Position numbers and translations under genes: made by a program. Below the pieces are notes generated by a model. That model saw only the letters and a program-made list of their open reading frames with translations, did not search any database and had not been told where the DNA came from. A stretch of 48,705 nucleotides of DNA from Chthoniobacterales bacterium (GTDB lineage: Bacteria; Verrucomicrobiota; Verrucomicrobiia; Chthoniobacterales; UBA10450), in assembly GCA_025935755.1 (NCBI GenBank), contig JAICUQ010000007.1, positions 1-48,705 on the forward strand, read 5' to 3'. This document shows, piece after piece, positions 45,101 to 48,705 of this stretch; position 1 is the stretch's first letter, and each line of letters starts with the position of its first letter.

Positions 45101-45435
45101 AGCGGATTCGAAAAATGCGCAAGCCCGGATCGACGTTGTATTTGCTGGAGGAACCCACGATCGGCCTGCACATGGCCGACATTGAATTGCTCCTCAACGT
45201 GATTCACCGGCTGGTTGATGAAGGGAATACGGTCATTATCATCGAACACAATCTCAGCGTCATTGCCGAAGCCGACTACATTGTTGACCTGGGTCCGGAA
45301 GCCGGTGCCAATGGAGGTCAAGTAGTCGCGTCTGGAACACCGGAGCAGGTGGCGACAAACCGTGTTAGTCGCACCGCGCCATTTTTGCGAAAGGCGCTGA
45401 AGACAGCAGGTCCGAAAGCTGCTCTGTCATCCTGA
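39151..45435 (+). CDS. uvrA: Double-length UvrA (four ABC modules in one chain)
   Basis: 2094 residues, about twice normal UvrA (~940). It reads as two UvrA copies in tandem, joined near residue 1120-1150. Four Walker A motifs are seen: GPSGSGKSS (near 47), GVSGSGKST (near 792), GLSGSGKST (near 1196) and GISGSGKST (near 1737); four LSGGE signatures near 608, 987, 1584 and 1961; four Walker B segments ([44 protein letters not shown]; the last has Glu for Asp). Zinc-module cysteines recur (CPSC, CAWC, CERC, CAEC, CPDC, CETC, CEDC). Normal UvrA works as a dimer, so this may be a covalent pseudo-dimer for damage recognition. It carries several repeat-derived in-frame insertions. GTG start. Confidence 0.95.
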   Translation: MGSKIGNKERVITAARNDRIEICGARQNNLKAIDIDVPLGKLTVVTGPSGSGKSSLAFQTIYAEGQRRYVETFSPYMRQFLDRMDKPRVDDIRGIPPAIAIEQSNSVKTSRSTVGTMTEINDYLKLLWPRIAHAFCPSCGREIRPETAQSIADQVLHHFGTESAAVGTRQDTGSAGAMSPASRDTSNDISASLQYESSQTLTRGASTSGGGARAPQTVLITFWVAVPAKTEPRKFFDFLQQQGYMRIWIDHKIMRVDEPDPKIKNLGVRVQVVQDRIAITGENRTRLVEAIETALRFGKGQLNVIRIAENAQPARNGSLAGAEGRPTSNVQGRTDRRSPITDHSFPFSAGWHCAWCDLDIRPPTVGLFSFNNPLGACPDCRGFGRTIAIDLNKAIPDRSLSIKQGVVRVFRGAEFGESQKDLLRACAREDIDINLPFDELPKADQDFVIEGERRSGEYTDEDYEDHRWYGVRGFFRWLESKTYKMHVRVLLSRYRAYVTCPKCNGGRYQPEALNYRCSATAPVASLTNRKSATANSPSGEPGACPTFSLPEFLALSISQAHDFLRTMEVSPNDKTAEMLRDEICARLNYLCEVGVGYLTLDRSTRTLSGGEVQRVNLTTCLGASLANTLFVMDEPSVGLHPRDVGQLVRVMHNLRDKGNTLLVVEHEEQIIRAADSLIDLGPGRGEQGGELVWNGPLDEFLRAGQPSGHSGKGRKGGPIRREILGGRPKIAGEGDRAPQSLTHDYLTGRKSIPVPTSRRKWNSSIKILGAHEHNLKSIDVALPLGVFACVTGVSGSGKSTLIHDVLYRNLLRAKGQSSDQEPGACKSITGTDRIGEVVMVDQSPLARTPRSTPILYLGLFDQVRELFAGQPDAIAQGLTAGSFSFNSGNGRCERCSGTGHEKIEMQFLSDLYVRCAECEGKRFQPHVLKVRFRGRSIQEVLELTIREAIQFFAQTGEDFGARISDGLRVLEEVGLGYLRLGQPLNTLSGGESQRLKLVGHLAENAQRPNGKAIGNQQSVTGNLFIFDEPTTGLHFDDVALLLQLFQRLVDRGHSLVVIEHNLEVIKSADWIIDLGPEAGDAGGEVVATGTPEQIATIDGSHTGKFLRRILSKSLKSLQVIPSREDGEGSQKLSRELERSFAYVQDDCAELARAAETAPQFRAGNRNGAIHVRGAREHNLKNIDLKIPREQLVVITGLSGSGKSTVAFDILFAEGQRRFLDSMSPYARQFVEQLEKPDVDLVSGLPPTVAIEQRVTRGGGKSTVATVTEVYHFLRLLFAKTGTQFCPDCDLPVQKQSAASIVKQIETAAKRGPLKVLAPLIKARKGFHTDVARWAERQGFDTLYVDGKLIPIGQFRKLERFKEHTIDVVVGVISVDATASPRSHSGNKAAGAPLPHRSARDIAHRALEIGRGTARLLDSKNRVTVVSTEMSCPNCGRAFEELDPRLFSFNSPHGMCQECGGFGEIWDRDLQTGANRDGESVLESELAAERESEWIDPGEARECPGCHGSRLNAEARHVRVQGYTIDQFTDLSAGEAARAIAKLKFTGRDQTITSGLIPEIQQRLRFMETVGLGYLALGRSAKTLSGGESQRIRLAAQLGSNLRGVLYVLDEPTIGLHPRDNERLLETLTTLRNKGNSLLVVEHDEETMRHADHIVDLGPRAGIHGGEVVTSGTLSEVQKNLKSETARCLKSPLCHPIRGSRRSLRDVEKWIEIHGARANNLKNIEVRFPVGRLSVITGISGSGKSTLMHSVLLPQVKAALGSARVSRAGEGILPSRPSQLFLWADKFRKKKSSLPQNAAPSTPQARAPRNVFIEAVYEVDQSPIGKTSRSTPGTYVKVFDEIRNLYAQLPVSRMRGYSASRFSFNAEGGRCETCKGQGVIKLEMNFLPSSYVSCEDCHGRRYNPQTLEVLYNEKSIGDVMEMTIEEAAQFFSAHPKIARPLSLLVDTGLGYLKLGQPSPTLSGGEAQRLKLVTQLKRGVSRAANERIRKMRKPGSTLYLLEEPTIGLHMADIELLLNVIHRLVDEGNTVIIIEHNLSVIAEADYIVDLGPEAGANGGQVVASGTPEQVATNRVSRTAPFLRKALKTAGPKAALSS
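39666..39796. repeat. Family G element inside uvrA (first half)
   Basis: Perfect 16-bp inverted ends GGGGAGCGCGGGCGCC and GGCGCCCGCGCTCCCC, 99 bases apart. The insertion is in frame and adds about 43 residues (near 172-216, low-complexity Ser/Thr/Gly/Ala) after the first CPSCGREI motif. Ends match the intergenic element at 38959-39111. Confidence 0.85.
40118..40192. repeat. CCAACGT run plus GATCACC run inside uvrA
   Basis: GGACGTCCAACGTCCAACGTTCAAGG is followed by GATCGCCGATCACCGATCAC and a CTCTTTTCC tail. The first part is the word of the hairpins at 4410 and 47534; the second repeats the run before tRNA-Val at 30566. It codes for about 25 residues ([21 protein letters not shown]) ahead of the CAWC zinc motif. 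Confidence 0.8.
40700..40787. repeat. GTAGCGC...GCCCTAC element inside uvrA
   Basis: An 88-base stretch with GTAG...CTAC ends that adds about 29 residues of Ala/Ser/Pro type between the [10 protein letters not shown] region and the LPEFLALS region. Resembles, in reverse orientation, the element at 4515-4582. Confidence 0.5.
42156..42220. repeat. CGCCCAACGCCCAA plus CAATCGGCAA run inside uvrA
   Basis: Words of the CCAACG family and of the CAATCGG family (compare 8968-9000) follow each other and encode about 20 residues ([19 protein letters not shown]). The insertion lies between the second LSGGE signature and its Walker B segment, a loop near the ATPase site. Confidence 0.75.
42505..42588. 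repeat. Family D element in the linker joining the two UvrA halves
   Basis: Bounded by GTCATCCCGAGC and GTTCAGGATGAC (inverted), with an inner GAGGGATCTC/GAGAGATCC pair. It encodes most of the linker between the two UvrA copies ([20 protein letters not shown]...). Confidence 0.8.
44427..44574. repeat. Family G element inside uvrA (second half)
   Basis: Ends GGGGAGTGCGCGC and GCGCGCGCTCCCC, inner words GCGTGCTGGTGAAGGCATTC and GCCGCAGAATGCGG followed by CCAGCACGC as in the intergenic copy at 38959. It adds about 49 residues between the fourth Walker A and the DQSPIGKT motif, where normal UvrA has a shorter loop. Confidence 0.85.
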
Positions 45436-45543
45436 GCGGAGCGAAGGACTCGCAATCAAAGTCGCCGCCTCACAGGGAACATAACGTTACCGTTGGGTTA
45501 TTGGGAGATCCCTCATCCCGCAGTCGCGGGATTGCGGATGACA
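45425..45543. repeat. Family D element containing the uvrA stop codon
   Basis: Bounded by TGTCATCCTGAGC and GCGGATGACA. The uvrA TGA is the TGA of CATCCTGAGC, so the gene's end is set by the repeat. Inner hairpin CCCGC-AGTC-GCGGG. Confidence 0.8.
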
Positions 45544-45549
45544 CGCCTT

Positions 45550-45614
45550 CTGTAGCCGTCGCCCTATGGGCGACGCACGTTTCGCGCACGTTTCGCGCAG
45601 CGAAACGGCTACAG
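45550..45614. repeat. CTGTAGCCG...CGGCTACAG composite palindrome
   Basis: Nine-base inverted ends enclose CGTCGCCC-TAT-GGGCGACG and a tandem GCACGTTTCGC. Belongs with the GCTACAG-ended palindromes near 636 and 5811. Lies 45 bases before the lgt start. Confidence 0.75.
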
Positions 45615-45658
45615 TTTGATTGCGCAAATTGATAACGTCGCTCAGAATCGCGGCCCAG

Positions 45659-46594
45659 ATGTTCGCGTACTATCTCCACAACCTCGATCCGATCATCTTC
45701 CGGATTTACGACAACGTGGGACCGCGATGGTATGGGCTGGCTTATGTGGCTGCGTTTGTATCGAGCTATCTGCTTTTCATGTGGCTGTCCAAACGGGGAT
45801 ACGCCGATCTCCCGCCGCAACGCGTAGGAGATTTCATCACCGGTTGCGCATTATTCGGCGTGATCGTTGGCGGGCGGCTCGGTTACGTTTTTTTCTACAA
45901 GCCGGAAATGTTGCGCGAGCCATTGTCGATCTTGCGGGTTTGGGAAGGGGGCATGTCCAGCCATGGCGGGATGCTGGGCCTGTTGGTGTTCACATTCTAC
46001 TACGCGTACCGTCACAAAATTTCCTGGCTTAACCTCGGCGATAACCTCGTCGTAACGGCTCCCGTGGGATTGTTCTTTGGACGATGCGCGAACTTCATCA
46101 ATGGCGAACTCTACGGGCGCATCGCGAGTGTTCCCTGGGCGATGCAATTTCCGAAGGAACTGTTCGATCATCCTCAGGAAACTGAACGCGCAATCGAAGC
46201 TTCCGCGCGAATTGATCCATCGCTGACGACACCAGATGCGATCATCGGGGCGGTGCGCAGCCGGCCAGAGGTCGCGAACGCGCTGCGCTCAATCCTGTCG
46301 CCGCGCCATCCCTCGCAAATTTATGAGGCCTTCTTCGAAGGTGTTGTGTTGTTCGCGATTTTGTGGTTTGTGCGCACACGTCTGCGACAACCGAATGGCG
46401 TTTTGACCGGATTGTTCTTCATTTGTTACGCCATTTTTCGAATCGTGGTGGAAAATTTCCGCGAGCCGGATGCCGCGTTGATCGGCCCGTTCACACGCGG
46501 CCAATTCTTTTCCTTTTTCCTGATTGTCATTGGCGCTGCGTTTATCGTGGCTGCGAAAAAGCATCCGACGTTTCCGAAGAGTACGCCCTCGTAA
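45659..46594 (+). CDS. lgt: Prolipoprotein diacylglyceryl transferase
   Basis: 311 residues from the ATG at 45659, about seven transmembrane helices. Motifs: IVGGRLGYVFFYKPE, EGGMSSHGGMLG (HGG), the Lgt signature GRCANFINGELYGR, and RHPSQIYEAFFEG near the C-terminus. It transfers diacylglycerol from phosphatidylglycerol to the lipobox Cys of prelipoproteins in the inner membrane. An insertion (PKELFDHPQETERAIEAS... to ILSP) between the signature and RHPSQ is a little longer than in E. coli. Flanked by repeats on both sides. Confidence 0.95.
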   Translation: MFAYYLHNLDPIIFRIYDNVGPRWYGLAYVAAFVSSYLLFMWLSKRGYADLPPQRVGDFITGCALFGVIVGGRLGYVFFYKPEMLREPLSILRVWEGGMSSHGGMLGLLVFTFYYAYRHKISWLNLGDNLVVTAPVGLFFGRCANFINGELYGRIASVPWAMQFPKELFDHPQETERAIEASARIDPSLTTPDAIIGAVRSRPEVANALRSILSPRHPSQIYEAFFEGVVLFAILWFVRTRLRQPNGVLTGLFFICYAIFRIVVENFREPDAALIGPFTRGQFFSFFLIVIGAAFIVAAKKHPTFPKSTPS

Positions 46595-46599
46595 ACGTT

Positions 46600-46700
46600 G
46601 TCATGTCGAGCGAAGTCGAGACATCCCGTGGCTGAACGTGATGGTAGTTTCGCGGGATCCTTCGACTTCTCCCGCGGATGCGGGATCCGCTCAGGATGAC
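46600..46700. repeat. GTCATGTCGAG...CTCAGGATGAC element (family D)
   Basis: Starts with the same words as 7507 (GTCATGTCGAGCGAAGTCGA) and ends with CTCAGGATGAC. Inner CCCGCGGATGCGGG hairpin. It fills the lgt-tolQ gap. Confidence 0.75.
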
Positions 46701-46760
46701 AACGCGTTTTAATTGGCGCTTTCAGCGCAGTAGGTTATTACTAATGCCGGTGACGCGGGA

Positions 46761-47519
46761 ATGCTCGTTCCGGAAATTGTAGCGGCCGGCGGCGGTTTAG
46801 TCTTTGCGTTCGATCATTCGACGATCGCAGGGAAAATTGTCCTCACACTACTTGCTGTCGTATCGATCTTCAGCTGGTCGATCATGATTACGAAGTTGCG
46901 CGTGATCCGGTTCGCTCGCAGACAGAACGCGCGGTTCATGGCTGCTTTTCACAAGGATCGACAGCCTCTTCGTTTGTTTGAGAAAAACGCGCGTTTCCCT
47001 GGTGCGCCTGTTTTCAATGTCTATCGCGCCGGATGTGAGGAAATGACATTTCATCTTCTGGGGTCGGCTGAAGTCGATGAGACTTTTCGCGCGCGGCTTG
47101 AAATTGCTGACAAAATTTCACCGGCCCAAATGGGCGCGGTCAATGCCGCAATGGAGCGTGCAGTGGGCGAGACAGCGCTCTCACTTGAATCGCAGATGAT
47201 TTTGCTCGCCACCGCGGTGAGCGGTTCGCCTTTCCTGGGATTGCTCGGCACGGTGTGGGGAGTAATGGACGCATTCACCGGAGTGGCGGAAGCAGGGTCG
47301 CCGAATCTTGTGGCGATGGCGCCCGGCGTTTCCGGCGCCCTGATCACCACAGTGGTCGCATTGTGCGTGGCGATTCCGGCGATGTTCGGTTACAACTTTC
47401 TCGTCACCAGTATTCGCGGCATCATCGTGGAAATGGATAACTTCGCCGCCGAGCTCGCATCCGAGTTTGAACACAAATACGTCGATCACGGGTCGAGAGA
47501 TTCCGCGTTTCGAAGATGA
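46761..47519 (+). CDS. tolQ: MotA/TolQ/ExbB proton-channel family protein
   Basis: 252 residues, three transmembrane helices: an N-terminal one (TIAGKIVLTLLAVVSIFSWSI), then a cytoplasmic loop, then GSPFLGLLGTVWGVMDAF and SGALITTVVALCVAIPAMFGYNFL, the paired helices with the conserved GTVWGVM and the Thr of the proton path. With the TolR-like protein it uses the proton-motive force to drive a TonB/TolA-type partner. Named tolQ for convenience; ExbB is equally possible. Confidence 0.88.
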   Translation: MLVPEIVAAGGGLVFAFDHSTIAGKIVLTLLAVVSIFSWSIMITKLRVIRFARRQNARFMAAFHKDRQPLRLFEKNARFPGAPVFNVYRAGCEEMTFHLLGSAEVDETFRARLEIADKISPAQMGAVNAAMERAVGETALSLESQMILLATAVSGSPFLGLLGTVWGVMDAFTGVAEAGSPNLVAMAPGVSGALITTVVALCVAIPAMFGYNFLVTSIRGIIVEMDNFAAELASEFEHKYVDHGSRDSAFRR

Positions 47520-47533
47520 GGGCATCTCTGTCA

Positions 47534-47626
47534 TTGGGCGTTGAGCCTTGGGGGTTGAGCGTTGGGCGTTTTCCGAAAATGTTTTTCAACGCTCAACGTC
47601 CAACGTCCAACGCCCAACACCCAATT
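47534..47626. repeat. Solo hairpin of the CAACGCTCAACG-type repeat between tolQ and tolR
   Basis: Left arm TTGGGCGTTGAGCCTTGG plus GGTTGAGCGTTGGGCG, right arm CAACGCTCAACGTCCAACG plus TCCAACGCCCAA, separated by a short AT-rich loop around 47570-47588. The same words make the hairpin at 4410-4494. Here the arms bracket no gene. Confidence 0.8.
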
Positions 47627-47637
47627 CAGAATTCGTG

Positions 47638-48060
47638 ATGCGCCGCTATTCGCAACGCCAGAGTCTCTCCACATTGAGCGAGATCAACATCACGCCGCTG
47701 CTCGATCTCGCCTTTGTGCTGCTGATTATTTTCATGATTACTACGCCGCTGCTGGAAAGCAGCATGAACCTGGTGATCCCATCCAGTGGCACGAAGAATC
47801 CGCCAATCAACACGTCGCATGTGCAAACGGTCTCAATCGATCGCAACGACGCGATCCGATTCAATGATCAATTGTTGGACTTGGAAACACTGACGACGCA
47901 GTTGCTGGCCGTGAAACAGACAAACCCGGATATCGCTATCGTGATTCGACCGGATCGCGATTTGCCGGTGCAAAAATTGATCGGAGTAATGGACGCATTG
48001 CAACGCGCGGGAATCACGAAGGTCGGCATCGCCACAAAGGCTGATTCAAATGAACGCTAA
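47638..48060 (+). CDS. tolR: ExbD/TolR biopolymer transport protein
   Basis: 140 residues from the ATG at 47638; an upstream TTG at 47548 would read through the repeat. One N-terminal transmembrane helix with the proton-relay Asp: EINITPLLDLAFVLLIIFMIT is characteristic (Asp in PLLDLAFVLL). The periplasmic domain ends KLIGVMDALQRAGITKVGIAT. Works with the TolQ-like protein upstream; the hairpin repeat separates them by 118 bases. Confidence 0.92.
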   Translation: MRRYSQRQSLSTLSEINITPLLDLAFVLLIIFMITTPLLESSMNLVIPSSGTKNPPINTSHVQTVSIDRNDAIRFNDQLLDLETLTTQLLAVKQTNPDIAIVIRPDRDLPVQKLIGVMDALQRAGITKVGIATKADSNER

Positions 48061-48141
48061 GGGGGCGGTGATTCGTTACATGGTTACATCGTTAAATCGG
48101 ATTCACGTTTCCACTGTTCAACGCTTCAACGGTTCAACGGC

Positions 48142-48705
48142 GTGAAGGGGTTTTGGCGAAACGTCGTCCTGATTGCGCTCGCGCACATTGCTCTGATCGC
48201 GGGTTTGATTCGCTGGAGCGTGGCGGCGAAGGCACCAGCGAATCCAGAGAGCATCATGTGGTTAGGCGCCGCAGGGGATCTCTCTGCAGACGAATCGGAA
48301 AAAGAGGAATCGCCATTACCAAAACAGGCACCTGCTAAAACCGAATCCAGTCGGCTGGAAAAGAATGATGCAGAAGAGAAGCCCGTCGTAACAACCGCGA
48401 ACAGCGAAATAGAATTGCCATCAGCTACTCCGAAACCAACGGCAACAGCCGCAAAGCCGAGTGCCACTCCTTCGCCGAAACCAAAGGTAACTCCAAAGCC
48501 AACACCGAAACCTGCCCGCAATGTCACGCATCGCGTTGCAGCCGGGTCGACTCCCAAGAAAACGCTGCCAGCAAAGCCCAAGCCGCGCCCAGCGAAATCG
48601 AGCGCCAAGTCGGAAAAGAAAGACAAAATCACTCTGGCGAAAAGCGACGCCACGCCTCATAACGCAAGCGGCTCGACAGGCAAAGACGGCACTGCCGGCG
48701 GCGGC
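48142..48705 (+). CDS. TonB/TolA-like energy transducer (3' truncated by window end)
   Basis: A GTG at 48142 opens 188 codons with no stop before the window ends. GFWRNVVLIALAHIALIAGLIRW is a single N-terminal membrane anchor; the rest is a long Pro/Lys/Ala/Thr-rich periplasmic rod (PSATPKPTATAAKP, PKPTPKPA). The C-terminal receptor-contact domain lies outside the window. Position after tolQ-tolR makes it the TonB or TolA partner. CAACGCTTCAACGGTTCAACG, a repeat-like run, precedes the start. Confidence 0.8.
   Translation, partial: MKGFWRNVVLIALAHIALIAGLIRWSVAAKAPANPESIMWLGAAGDLSADESEKEESPLPKQAPAKTESSRLEKNDAEEKPVVTTANSEIELPSATPKPTATAAKPSATPSPKPKVTPKPTPKPARNVTHRVAAGSTPKKTLPAKPKPRPAKSSAKSEKKDKITLAKSDATPHNASGSTGKDGTAGGG

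Noticed and set aside
39151-45435. The double-length uvrA as an assembly artefact joining two genes
   Set aside because: The frame is open through the junction, the halves are strongly diverged, and each half keeps its own motifs in order, so a simple misassembly or frameshift does not explain it.
48126-48653. A 175-residue minus-strand open frame at the window end
   Set aside because: It is the antisense of the TonB/TolA-like rod; its Gly/Phe/Ala pattern mirrors the Pro/Lys/Ala codons of the plus strand.

Overview
The window is a gene-dense stretch of about 48.7 kb, moderately GC-rich, from a Gram-negative aerobic bacterium. The Gram-negative traits are two lipopolysaccharide-type genes (a heptosyltransferase-family GT9 and the sedoheptulose-7-phosphate isomerase gmhA) and a TolQ/TolR/TonB-like energy-transducing set. 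The overall flavour best fits Verrucomicrobiota, probably a soil Chthoniobacterales/Spartobacteria-like lineage: a giant four-ABC-module UvrA, four-helix-bundle (S23/IVP-like) genes bordered by simple repeats, many short palindromic repeats, a caa3-type oxidase beside a cytochrome b-cytochrome c fusion, and secreted glycosidases. The taxonomic call is inference from gene content, not from a marker gene.

Layout. 1-10900: envelope and glycan genes (partial TIGR04282-like transferase, SDR epimerase, MgtE-like channel, GT2, 2-oxoglutarate oxygenase, GT9, molybdopterin oxidoreductase, thioredoxin reductase, a four-helix-bundle gene, GT4, GNAT). 11015-17492: one tightly coupled respiratory operon, coxB-(small ORF)-ctaDE-(small ORF)-ctaG-(small membrane protein)-Rieske-cytochrome b/c, in which almost every junction is an ATGA overlap. 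17500-21210: a sparse accessory zone with a small lipoprotein, a secreted glycosidase-like protein, a 5' fragment of tRNA-Thr and a decayed GH130 remnant. 21210-24090 (minus): an RRM protein and a two-gene set predicted to turn arginine into proline. 24200-28330: small ORFs, a TMEM14-like protein, a membrane-anchored GH75 chitosanase-like protein, a second four-helix-bundle gene, a methyltransferase and a VOC protein. 28400-38940: central carbon genes (fumC, aceB-aceA-aceK, pckG) with gmhA, a rhomboid protein and tRNA-Val. 39150-48705: the 2094-residue UvrA, lgt, and tolQ-tolR-tonB-like, the last cut by the window end.

Across the window run several families of short repeats with inverted ends. 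Two observations stand out. First, both four-helix-bundle genes sit inside a pair of inverted simple-sequence arms whose right arm encodes the protein's C-terminus; the same or similar repeat words occur elsewhere as solo hairpins. Second, uvrA carries at least six in-frame copies of these repeat families in its peripheral loops and inter-half linker, and its stop codon lies inside another. Together they suggest a mobile or expanding repeat system that tolerates insertion into coding sequence.
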